A DNA stretch of 64,000 nucleotides from Monodelphis domestica (Eukaryota; Chordata; Mammalia; Didelphimorphia; Didelphidae). Positions 1 to 9,715 of this stretch are shown here, piece after piece. The DNA is taken from positions 63,855,607-63,919,606 of the forward strand of contig NC_077227.1 of NCBI RefSeq assembly GCF_027887165.1. The letters are read 5' to 3'. Within the stretch, counting starts at the first letter, position 1; each line of letters begins with the position of its first letter. The position numbers and the translations under genes were made by a program. Below the pieces are notes generated by a model. The model made no database searches. It saw nothing but the letters and a program-made list of their open reading frames with translations, and was not told the DNA's origin.

Positions 1-510
1 TAGAAAGAGAAAGTACCCATTAGGCTAAATGGACTGTGAGCCAGACCAGCCAAATTGATACATGAATAACCTATGATTGCAGATGTAAAAATTGCAAATA
101 CAATCAGGTCAGCAGGAATCAGCTAATCCATAATTAATGGACATTTATGGCTTAAATAAAGCTGCCCACTGATGAAGAATTGTTCTTAGTGTAGCTGCAA
201 CTCAGTATTCAGTTCTGATTGGTTCAGTAGGCAACTCCTCCAGAAGGCTCCCTCTTAAGCACAAAGATATTTCCAGATCAGCTGGCTTAACTCTCTGACT
301 CCACCTGTCACTTCAGAAAAAAAAAAATACTCTCAAATGAGAAAATCCCAGAGAAAGAGATTATACTACTCTCTTGGCTTTGACCCAAGACTCCAAGGTT
401 GAAGGGAAGAGAAACTTAGTGAAGTTTCATATCTGAGTCTTTCTTCCCTTACAACCACCTCCAGCCTCCCAGTTTTGCTCATCCCAGGAAGGAGGTTTTG
501 TCTGAACCCA
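1..510. other. No recognised feature
   Basis: AT-rich sequence; only short A and T runs noted. Confidence 0.5.
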
Positions 511-514
511 ATTA

Positions 515-712
515 TTTTTTTTAAACCCTTACCTTCTGTCTTGGAGTCAATACTGTTTATTGGCTCCAAGGCATAAGAGTGGTAAGGGGTTGGCAATGGG
601 GGTTAAGTGACTTGCCCAAGGTCATCTAACTGGGAAGTGTCTGAGGCCAGATTTGAACCTATGACCTCCCAACTCTAGGCCTGGCTCTCAATCCACTGAG
701 CTACCCAGCTGC
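515..712 (-). mobile_element. tRNA-derived marsupial SINE, near full length
   Basis: The poly(A) end is at the left (T8 at 515) and the tRNA-like head CAGCTGGGTAGCTCAGTGG at the right on the minus strand. It includes the AAGGTAAGGG tail and the internal stem formed by TTGGAGTCAATA and TATTGGCTCCAA. No clear target duplication was found. Confidence 0.85.
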
Positions 713-1350
713 GAGATCTGAGATTCTAATGAAATCCTCCTTGCCTCCACAATTAACCAATCTTAAGGATTTTCTAAGAGATGCTAGATGAGCACCATGT
801 GATTTCAAGGCTATTGATAGGATCCTAGGTCAAAGTCATCTGTAAGTATCTTCAGAAATACCTTCAGACACTTCTTTCAGAGTATTATAGATTTTGAGAC
901 AAATGTGCATTTGGCAATGACATAATTAAGAAGATGATTTTCAATGAATCAGGTTCTGTTGACCTTGTGAAACAGACTCATCCTGAGCAAATCCCATTCA
1001 TACTCTCCATGTTTTGAAGATTTCAAGCAATTTAGCATTATGACAAAGCCCTTAGGACTTTGGGACAAGGGAAACACATCTGCAGATATAAAAGAAAAAC
1101 ACACACTCCCATAATAATCTTACCCCCATTGAAATGAGATCTGTCTTTCATTGCTTTATTTCTATATTCTCTATGCATTGCTGAAGTACTTGAAGTATAT
1201 CCGTGTGTGCGTATGTGTGTGTACGTGCACATGCTTATAAAATGACAGCTAATTTCCAGACACTAAGTGTGGGAATCCCTAGCTCTTATTTAAAAGTGAT
1301 AGCTGAAAGCAGCTCCAGCATGGGAGTTCCTGCACTCAAACTAAAAGGCT
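713..1350. other. No recognised feature
   Basis: AT-rich; a broken TG/CG purine-pyrimidine alternation at 1200-1232. Confidence 0.5.
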
Positions 1351-1354
1351 TTTA

Positions 1355-1505
1355 GACCATCTGTCCTCATTTGACCATTGAGGTATTTGATACCCCCAAA
1401 AGACATATTATTTGCCTAAAGTCACATAGGTAGGGATGGCAAAGTTGGGACTTCTACTGAGGTTACTGGCTACAGACACAGCCTAAAGCATTGACCTGTC
1501 TTTCT
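1355..1505 (-). repeat. MIR-like SINE relic
   Basis: TTTGCCTAAAGTCACATAGG followed by GACTTCTACTGAGG is the reverse of the MIR core; weak. Confidence 0.35.
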
Positions 1506-1593
1506 TCAGATTCCAGTGCCACAGTTGCTACCCTCCTACCACAATACATCAACTGTAGTATCTTCCCTACTGTGCTAATAGTGTCAGTTCATT

Positions 1594-1731
1594 AAGAGAA
1601 GAAAAAGAGAGAGTTCATAGCTAGCATGAGGGAGTAAGGTAGCAGAGGAGGAAAGAAGGAAGAATAGATGGAGGGGAAAAAAAGAGAAGGGAAAGATCAT
1701 GGAAGGGAAAGGGAGGGAGGAAGAACAGGGA
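1594..1731. repeat. Purine-rich low-complexity tract
   Basis: Mostly A and G on the plus strand, with GGGAAAGGGAGGGAGGAAG near the end; no motif repeats exactly. Confidence 0.6.
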
Positions 1732-1804
1732 CTAGGTCTGGCACTTCTCAATATAGGGAGTCTCAGGTGAAAAATTTCCTTTTACTCAATAAGACTTTTT
1801 TTCT

Positions 1805-1955
1805 CTACAATTTAGAGCATTGCCTAGAGCATTTGAAAGGGTAAATAACTTGCCCAGCCAGAGTCACACAACTAGCAAGTGTCAGGGGTAGAATTTAAAT
1901 TGAGACAATCTTAGCTCCACGATTAGGTCCTTAGTTCTCTATCCACTGTGCCTTA
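1805..1955 (-). repeat. MIR-like SINE relic
   Basis: ACTTGCCCAGCCAGAGTCAC, ACTAGCAAGTGTCAGGGG and CTATCCACTGTGCC are the reversed MIR core and head. Confidence 0.6.
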
Positions 1956-1965
1956 TTGTCTCTCC

Positions 1966-1966
<1 letters not shown>

Positions 1967-2020
<54 letters not shown>
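1967..2020. repeat. (AC)27 microsatellite
   Basis: Uninterrupted AC dinucleotides. The 120-codon frame running through it is a repeat artefact. Confidence 0.98.
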
Positions 2021-2022
<2 letters not shown>

Positions 2023-2542
2023 TTATCCATCTCAAATAAAGTTCCCCATAGCTTGTTTTCCTATCCATCCTCCAAGGACCAATTCAAAGGACAATTCCCC
2101 TGTGAAGTTGTCTGTCATCTTCACTTTCAGCACCTACCTGGAGATATATGTCTGCTAAGCCTGATACCACAAAGATTAGCTGGTATGACACAGGAAGAAG
2201 AATATGATCAACTAGATCCATTAATCCATAAGAAAGAATATTCAAGAGGAGCAGTAGTGATAAGCTCACAGTCTCAAATGTTTTTGCATAGATGTGTAAA
2301 AACTGGGTAATAAACAAAATAAATAAGAGCTTTTCAAGGAAAAGGTATATTTGATCTCATAGGTATTTCTGAGATTTGGAAAATATGACTTCAGACTGAA
2401 TTCTTATCGTCTCAGATAAAATACAAATTCTTCAACCTTACATTTAAAATAATCCACAACTTGGTTCCTACCCACCTTATCATCTATTTCACAGTATTCT
2501 TATTTACAATTATATCTCAATTAAATGTTTCTAGTTGTTTCC

Positions 2543-2797
2543 TCTTGTTATTGCTGTTCAGTCATTCAGTCACATCCAACTCTTTGTGACCCCATGAACA
2601 GTAACATGACAATTCTGTCCATGGAGTTTTCTTGGAAAAAATATTGGAGTGGTTTCCAGGGGATTAAGGCAAACAGAGTTTAAGTGATTTACCCGAGATT
2701 ACACAGCTAGTACTTGTCTGAAGCTAGATTTGAACTTGGGTCTGGTCTTCATCACTCCTGGTCCAGCACTCTATCCACTGAGTCACATAATTGCCTC
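2543..2797 (-). mobile_element. MAR1-type SINE inserted in a LINE-2
   Basis: Reads as the minus strand of the marsupial SINE with tail TGACTGAACAGCAATAA and head CTCAGTGGATAGAGTGCTG. It interrupts a plus-strand L2. CTAGTTGTTTCC (2531-2542) and CTAATTGTTCCC (2798-2809) look like a diverged target duplication. Confidence 0.8.
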
Positions 2798-2965
2798 CTA
2801 ATTGTTCCCTGTACATGACTTTGTATATACTCATGTATGTAACATATACTTTGTTATACTGCTGTCTCAGTTTCATCCCTTAGAATTCCTGCTTTCTTTT
2901 GAAGCTTTTCAATCATCACCTCCTTTACTATACTTTTTTCTCTTTCTTCTCTTTATCCTTGAAAG

Positions 2966-3220
2966 GAACAGCTAGGTGGCAGAGAGGAGACAGTGCTGAA
3001 TATAGAACCAGGTAAACACAAATTTGAATCCTGCCTCAGATATTTTTTGTCTCTGTGAAAATATGGTCAAGTTACTGAACTTCTCTCAGACTCAATTTTC
3101 CCAATAAATAAAATGGAGTTAATAATAGTAACTACCTCTCAGGGTTATTAAGTAGATAAAATGATATATTTGTAAAGGCACTTTGTAAACCTTAAATCAT
3201 TATGCTAAAGTGTTTCAATG
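2966..3220 (+). repeat. MIR/THER1-like SINE
   Basis: AACAGCTAGGTGGCAGAG head, AATCCTGCCTCAGATA, CTACCTCTCAGGGTTATTA and TTGTAAAGGCACTTTGTAAA tail. It splits the LINE-2 at 2410-3465. Confidence 0.65.
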
Positions 3221-3465
3221 TAAAACTATCAAGCATTTAAGCGCCTTATAATGCTAAATAAATTCATTACTTTTACTATTATTACTGAAAGTTTTATGTT
3301 TTCTTTCTTTCTTTTTTCTTATATATATACCTGCTACATTCTCTCAAAAGAATGTTGCCAGAGGTCAGGGACTATTCAGTTTTCTCTTCTTTGTTTCAAT
3401 GGTTATGGGTTTAGATCTCAGGCTTTGCACATGATAAACGTTTAAAAAGTTTTTGTTCAATAGAG

Positions 3466-4535
3466 TTGAATTAAAAGACTATAGTTTCTTCAAAGGCTTT
3501 TAAAAAAAGGAATGCAATGACATTTTGAAATAATACTCATGTGGAGAATCTAGCCATTAAAGGCAGAAAAGATGGTGGAGAACATTTGAATGAGGATTCT
3601 TAGAATGATCAATAGAAATGATAATGTGGCTGAAGTGTGCTGCAGACCACATAGTCAGAAGGATGAAGTGAATTATCAGGAAACAGATCACATAGTTAGC
3701 AACAGTTGCATGGTAAAATACTGGTAGGGAACTTCATCTATGCCAATATATTCTGGAGTTTCCTTTCTCCCCTAAGAGCAAATCAGCCAATACATTCTTG
3801 GCACAGTGATGATTTATTTTTTATGTGCTAAAAATAATGAAGGAAAGCTCCTGTTCTGGCCCTGATTTGGGCCAATAAGAGGAACTGATCATCAAAGTAT
3901 AAATAATTGGAACTTTGGGAGGAAGCAACTTTAATACCAAAATTTGACACTAATAATAAAAAGAATAGTAGGCAGTCTAAGAAGCCCTTATTTTTTTTTC
4001 TAGGAAGAGATATTTCAGTTAATCACAGAAGGGATAGGTAGGATCTCATGGCTTGAAAACAAAGACTAAGTTATCAAACCTAGAAGGATAAAGTACTTTC
4101 AGGAATGAAGTTCTTGATGAAGAACAAAGTGGGATATAAGGAGAGACCAATGTTAATGAAGAAGGATGACCAGGGAGTAGATTTTAAAAATACAAATGTA
4201 GAAGATAGAAGAATGGACAAATGAGTAAGGATGGAGACAAAAGAGTGATTTTGCCATAAATATAAAAATAGTCTTAGAATGCTGAAGCCCAGAAAGAGCT
4301 GAATCTGGTTAGAAAGGCTAAGGATAACATAAATGCATTTGATTTTTAATTGTTATTATTATTGCTGTAATTTATGTTAGGGCTATGAGGGATATCTGGG
4401 AAGGGATAGAACTACTGATTGGGGTTGATTGTGTATTATAATTCTTAACATAAAGAAGGCAGAATTACTTAAATTAACTTTTTGTTTCAGTTTTCAATAC
4501 CAAAGAGCAGATTCTTTAGAATTAGAAAGATAAAA
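3466..4535. other. No recognised feature
   Basis: Unrecognised sequence, A-rich on the plus strand. Confidence 0.45.
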
Positions 4536-4539
4536 CTAA

Positions 4540-4700
4540 GATGGCTAAGAGAAAGGGTTCTGGAGACAAATGAGGTATAATAGTAAAAGAAGAGCTTAAT
4601 TTCTACATGCTTCAGCTTCCTAATCTGTAAAATGGAATAGGGGTTGAGCAAGATGAACTTTGAAATCCTTTCATTGAGTTCTGAATTCGTGATCCTCACC
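4540..4700 (+). repeat. MIR relic
   Basis: CTTCAGCTTCCTAATCTGTA with AAATGGAATAGG and GAACTTTGAAATCC is the MIR 3' half. Confidence 0.5.
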
Positions 4701-5059
4701 TATTTAGATGTCCTCAATGATTTTAAGTCACTAGATCTAAGCAATATTCACCACAAATATTAGGATAGAATCTTAGCTCTCATTCCAGGCAATGAGCATT
4801 TATCTACATTCCCTTGTTCTTCTCCCATCATCCCCACATAATTTGCTCATTGCCATTTCTGTAAATTTGCTCTAAATTCAAATCTAGTGTTCTTACCTTA
4901 CCATGCTCTCTATCATGCTCAACTTAAGGTTGTGTTGTGAGGAACAGAGGATATAGAAAAGATCTGCTTTTTTCCTAATGAAGCTGACAGTCTAATTGGG
5001 AAAGTAGGAGAAGATAAAGCAAAGAGCACTAGATTTAGTTAAAAAAGAAAGAGAGACAT

Positions 5060-5405
5060 TCTGGTACACTGGAAAAATATTTGAAATCAAAAGGCTAGTG
5101 TTAAAATCTTGGCTTTGCCAAGGATAATCATTTGTATAACTTTAGACAAGCAAATAACTTCTTTGGATCTCATTTTCCTCATCAGCAAAAGGAGCAATTT
5201 GGATTAGATGTTCTAAGGTTCATTCGAGTTCTAAATCTATGATCCTATGATTCTGTCATGAGCTTCATTTTGGGGCTTTACTTAATACTTCTGTAACTAT
5301 GGGGAAGTTAGCTAACCTCTACAGGACTCAGGTTCCTCTTTTGTAAAATGCAAGTGATTGGATGAGATGAACATTAAGTTGTCTTTTAGCCCTAAATCTT
5401 ATGAT
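5060..5405 (+). repeat. Two adjacent MIR relics
   Basis: The first (5060-5255) has CATTTTCCTCATCAGCAAAA and CTAAATCTATGATCCTATG. The second (5256-5405) has GGTTCCTCTTTTGTAAAATG and TTTTAGCCCTAAATC. Confidence 0.6.
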
Positions 5406-6535
5406 AACTCTCATGATACATCTCAGAGATGTGAAACCATTGGAGACCAACACAAAAGTCAAGGGTTCCTGTGAATTTAATATAGAAGAAAAACATATAA
5501 GAAAAGAACCACAGAAAACCAGACTTCACTGAGGCAGGAATAGTTGAAGAATGATCCATGGACGACCTTTGAGACTTGAGCCAAGTTTTTGGGGATGAAT
5601 ACTCTTGGATGGGGGTCATTTGGAGTAGGGAGTATAATAAACAGGAACAACATGAGCAAATTTACAGAAATGGGAATAAGCATATCGTGTGGGGATGACA
5701 GGAGGATAAAAAGGGGATGAAGACAAACTCTTATTGCCTGGAAGCCAGCAGGGAATAAGAGCTAAGATCCTAACCTTATATTTGTGGTGACATCTGTTGT
5801 CAGTTTTTTGTTTGCTTTGTAAAGCAAAGACATCCTGTTGAAAGGCCCCCAGAAGGAGGTAGGCAGAAAAGAATAGGGGGATTTAATCTTCATGGATAGG
5901 ATACTGAATCTCAGAGTCCAGGGTTCCCATTGCTTGGGAGTCCACCTAATTATAAACCAAGTTCAAGGTGATAGGGAAATCTAAAGAAGGTGAAACATAA
6001 AGAGCTTTCTGAAACCAAGTGCTATGTTTTTTTTCCTCTCTTCTTTTTTTGTAGGGGTCATACTCAGTACAGGGAGGGTTAATAAGACAAGTTGTGGTTG
6101 TCTAGCAACTGGAATTTTTCTCTGGTTGTTGCTAACCTACCAGTGGCTGCAGCCAATGTAGGAGGGGGAGAGAGGGTATTTGGAATCCTCTCTTGGGCTT
6201 TAGATTCTCATTGAGAAAATAGAGGCTATGTTTTGGATGGAAAGCAGAAAATAGAGATAGGAATTGGATATCTCTTAGATTCTCTAGAAAAATCATTGAC
6301 ACATGAATCTCTAGTGGCTGAATCTTCCTTTTTCTATCCTTCCTCTTTGCATAAGAGCATCAAGGAAGGGGGGCCAGACTAGAACTGCATTTTTTCTTGT
6401 GCCCAAGGCTATCATCATTTTAAAATATATGTCATAGGAAACAGGCCCATGGGTCTGAGGTCAAAATCATTTGACTATCACATTCTGTTTCCACTGGATC
6501 TTGCTTAAGCCAAATTTACTTCTCTAAGAGGAAGC
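5406..6535. other. No recognised feature
   Basis: Unrecognised; some purine-rich text at 5480-5760 that could be old LINE, unproven. Confidence 0.45.
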
Positions 6536-6539
6536 ATCA

Positions 6540-6705
6540 TTGTGACCTGGAAATAGTACAGAGCAAAAGCTAGAGACCTAAGCTTAATCCTGTTTCTACC
6601 TCTAATTAGCTGGATGATCATTGACAAGTCACAATTTCTCTGAGTCTCAGATTCCATAATTAAAATGATGGCACCAAATTAGATGACCTCTAAGGTCTAA
6701 TTCAA
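6540..6705 (+). repeat. MIR relic
   Basis: TTAGCTGGATGATCATTGAC, CTCTGAGTCTCAGATTCC and GATGACCTCTAAGGTC. Confidence 0.6.
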
Positions 6706-6799
6706 TAGAATCACGTGTAATGTAAGAAAGAGAGATCCAGGGGGGTAACAATGAGAAGCCAAGCTTAAGGAGAGATCAGCTGAAGAGCAGTGGAGGAGG

Positions 6800-6801
<2 letters not shown>

Positions 6802-6845
<44 letters not shown>

Positions 6846-6864
6846 CAGAGAAAGAGAGAGAGAA

Positions 6865-6895
<31 letters not shown>

Positions 6896-6896
6896 A
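6802..6896. repeat. (AG)n microsatellite, interrupted
   Basis: AG repeats with a few GGG, GACA and GAAA interruptions. Confidence 0.97.
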
Positions 6897-6899
6897 GCT

Positions 6900-7690
6900 C
6901 CAACTGTTAACAGTTTTCCAGCCTGGGAGGTAGAGGAGGAAAGGAGGTTTTTCTGAAAACTGAGAAAGATTCCATTGGTTTGGGACCTGTTATTCCTTCT
7001 GGGACCCCAAAACACCTTCACTAAGGCTCTTCAAGAATAACTACTGGAATTCTCAAGAGGGTTTTGGATTTGGACTCATGCTGGCCAGAGCCATTCTGAT
7101 CTTTCCCTGAGATTTCTCTCTCTTCCTGACCTGTTCCTAGACTCCTGAATTATAAGCTAGTTAGCTGAAGAATAGGGATCAACCAACAGCTGGTTGGAAG
7201 AGAATTCAAGGCACTTAGCCTTGAACCCCAAGAACTTAGGGGAGGTCAGTCTACCAGAGGGGACAAGTGTTAGGGTTTCCTACTCTCCACTTTCCTTGTT
7301 TGACACCCCTACCTCTCCTTCACTGTATGAACCCAAATAAATTGTTTACTACTTTAGGATTTGGTCTGGTTGGTTTCTGACACTAAGAAAGGGAACAGAA
7401 GATTTGAGGAGAATCACATCTTTCCCCAAAAGGGGAAGGTTAGCTCAGGGTCCCAGGGATCCAAACTGCCTAACCCAAGGAACAACATCTCTCCTTAATT
7501 GTGGGGTGACCCCAGGTTTCTGAAGGGAAGTAACAGTGGGTATCTTCCATCTCCCAGAACTATTCTCTGAGGAGACATATTCCCTCTGACAGGGAGACAA
7601 GATTTGGCTACCTCTCTCCCAGAAAAAAGAGAGGGGAAGAAGAATCTTCTCTCTCCATCTCTACCCATCTCCCTATCAATCCTTTCTTCT
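6900..7690 (+). mobile_element. Possible LTR-derived region
   Basis: A G/C-richer stretch with AATAAA at 7336-7341 followed by TTGTTTACTACTTTAGG and TGGTTGGTTTCTGACAC, which resembles an LTR R/U5 end. Boundaries, TG...CA termini and target duplication could not be fixed, so this is only a suggestion. Confidence 0.3.
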
Positions 7691-7814
7691 CCATTACTTC
7701 TATTACACCCAGAATCTTCAGGATGACAATTCCAACAGCATGATTTGAAGAAATTTGAGATTAGAGATGAAAAGAGAGGTTAGAGCCAGGTAAATAGATT
7801 AAAGGATCATCAGC

Positions 7815-8030
7815 ATTTTTGTTCTTGTTGCTGTCATTTTAGTCTTTTCTGACTTTTCATGACTCATTCAAGATTTTCTTTTTCTTTTTAAACTTTTACA
7901 TTCTGACTTAAATAGATTCAATGTATCAATTTCAAGGCTGCAGAGTCAAAAGTACTAGAATTTGGGATTATGTGACTTGACCAGGGTCACTTAGCAGATG
8001 CATGTCTGAGGCTGGATTTGAACACAGGAA
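7815..8030 (-). mobile_element. MAR1-type SINE, partly decayed
   Basis: The left end has GTTGCTGTCATTTTAGTC and the right part GGGTCACTTAGCAGATGCAT with GAGGCTGGATTTGAAC, the reverse of the SINE middle. An A/T-rich stretch at 7875-7930 replaces its centre. Confidence 0.6.
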
Positions 8031-8034
8031 GTAA

Positions 8035-9343
8035 AGGGATAAAAGAAGAGGGCACAGGACAGTGACCTGGAGAATACTTACTTTTTGTGGGAGTGACCTG
8101 GATAAAATTCCACCAATGGAGATTGAGGAGAGGTCAGATAAGTAGGAACAGAACTAGGAGAGAGTAAGTCAGTGAAACCTATAGAAAAGAGAAAAGCAAG
8201 AAGAGGATAATTGACACTGTCAAAGGTACATAGAGGTCTAGAGAGATTAAGATTGAGGAAAGGCCACTAGATTAGGCAATGAAGAGATCATTGGTAATAT
8301 TAGATGGAGTACTTCTAATTGAATGATTGGAAGATTAGAAGCCATACACTTGAGAGTTAATAGTGAAAGGAAAGCAAATGGAAGCAGCAATTGAAGACAA
8401 ACTTTTCAAGGATTTTAGCCCAAAAGAGAATTGAGATATAAGATTACTACTAGCAGGCATAGGGGGATTAGGTGAGTTTTTCCCAAATATCTTTGTTTTT
8501 GTCATTCCTATCCCTAGCATTTAGCATAGTCACTGGCACATAGTAGATAATTAATGTTTATTGGTTGACTAATGGGGGAGACATAGGCATATCTGTAGGA
8601 AGTAGGGAAGTAATCAATAGATAGGGAAATTTTTTGACAATAAATGAAAGAGTTGGCATGTTAGGGGTGACAATTTGGTGGAGAAGATGGAATGGAATGG
8701 ATTTGCTTGTGTATATAAAGGAATTTCCTTCACCAAAGAGAAGAGTCATGTTTTTATTTGAGACAGGGATGAACAAGTAGATAATTTCAGAAGGCAACTT
8801 TGAGTACACGGAAATTAGGGAACTCTTGGCAAATCATATTTTTTTTCAGTAAAATATAAGGCAATGTTCTCAGCTGAGAGAATAGTGGGGGAGTGGTGGA
8901 GAAGCCAAGGGAGATTTGTGGAGGGATGAAAAGGTTTGAAAAAACTGCTGTGGTGAGTGGGATAGGAGGTGATTAGGGATATATGAAAAGATTGTCTTGC
9001 CACAGTGAGAACCAATTACATAACATATTATTATTTATACATATTATTATGTAATATGTTGTATAACATAAATTTGTAGTGGCTCCAGTCAATATTGTTG
9101 AATAATTTTCTCAGGCTTCTTCTAAGAGCACATGAGTAGGAGCAAAAGTGGTTGATATATGGATTCATCTAAGGTTGAGACTTGGCACGGGAAGATCAGT
9201 GATATAATAAAGGGGCAAGGGACTCATAAAAAGGATGGTGTAGAATAAAACTAGGTCACAAAGATATTAATGTAGGAAAGGGTGGAGAATATGGCCAATT
9301 CATGGATGTTGTCCTGGGAAGGAATCAAAGGTTAAGGGACTGG
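8035..9343 (-). mobile_element. L2: LINE-2 relic, ORF2 reverse-transcriptase part, split by the L1
   Basis: Minus-strand translation in pieces resembles L2 ORF2. Around 8860-8890 it reads LSAENIALYFTEK, and around 8340-8480 a segment resembles the start of the RT domain. The region from about 8050 to 8330 matches the L2 RT stretch upstream of the catalytic motif. Stops and frameshifts are frequent. The L1 at 9350 interrupts it, and the endonuclease part continues at 15882. A small plus-strand L2 3' end lies at about 8500-8572 and a MAR1-type SINE abuts it at 7815-8030. Confidence 0.65.
8500..8572 (+). mobile_element. L2: LINE-2 3' end
   Basis: CACTGGCACATAGTAGATAA followed by TTAATGTTTATTGGTTGAC is the typical L2 3' terminus, here on the opposite strand to the surrounding L2. 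Confidence 0.6.
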
Positions 9344-9351
9344 AATTTCTT
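9344..9351. repeat. Left copy of candidate L1/SINE target-site duplication
   Basis: AATTTCTT sits next to the L1 poly(A) tract and matches 15874-15881. In L1 sense it reads AAGAAATT. The nick context TT/AAGA fits the L1 endonuclease preference. It is short, and overlaps the poly(A) edge by two bases. Confidence 0.5.
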
Positions 9352-9369
9352 TTTTTTTTTAAACATTAT

Positions 9370-9375
9370 TTTATT
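9370..9375 (-). terminator. L1 polyadenylation signal AATAAA
   Basis: TTTATT on the plus strand reads AATAAA in L1 sense, about 10 nt upstream of the poly(A) tract (9350-9360). This is the expected 3' end arrangement. Confidence 0.75.
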
Positions 9376-9426
9376 TGTTCGTTTTCATACATTGTTCATT
9401 GGAAACAAAGATTGTTTTCTTTTCCT

Positions 9427-9462
9427 CCCTCCACCCCCCCACCCCCCGCCTTTCCCTCTCCC
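9427..9462 (-). other. G-rich polypurine tract in the L1 3'UTR
   Basis: The plus strand shows C7 and C6 runs with further CCC blocks, so the L1 RNA has at least four G-runs able to form a G-quadruplex. Such tracts are a common feature of mammalian L1 3'UTRs, here about 70-100 nt before the poly(A). Confidence 0.75.
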
Positions 9463-9715
9463 ATAGCCGACGCATGATTCCACTGGTTATCACATGTGTT
9501 CTTGACTCGAACCCATTTCCCTGTTGTTAGAATTTGCATTATAGTGTTCATTTAGAGTCTCTCCTCAGTCTTATCTCCTCCAACCCTGTAGTCAAGCAGT
9601 TGTTTTTCATCGGTGTTTTTACTCCCACAGTTTATCCTCTGCTTGTGGGTAGTATTTTTTTTAGATCCCTGCAGATTGTTCAGGGAAATTGCATTGATAC
9701 TAATGGAGAAGTCTA

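Larger units (their letters stand above)
2410..3465 (+). mobile_element. L2: LINE-2 3' region interrupted by two SINEs
   Basis: L2 pieces at 2410-2542 (AGATAAAATACAAATTC), 2798-2965 (TTAGAATTCCTGCTTTC, CACCTCCTTTACTATA) and 3335-3465 (GAGGTCAGGGACTATTCAG, GCACATGATAAACG) are in order on one strand. They are separated by a MAR1-type SINE (2543-2797) and a MIR/THER1-like SINE (2966-3220). Confidence 0.6.

Noticed and set aside
1948..2310. 120-codon frame with a Thr-His run
   Set aside because: The start is translated AC microsatellite and the rest has no motif or homology I recognise.
6697..7021. Two Ser/Leu-rich frames on the minus strand
   Set aside because: Translated AG microsatellite; not genes.
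9018..9068. AT-rich imperfect palindrome
   Set aside because: Arms of about 9 bp built of A and T only, within a decayed LINE-2; expected by chance.
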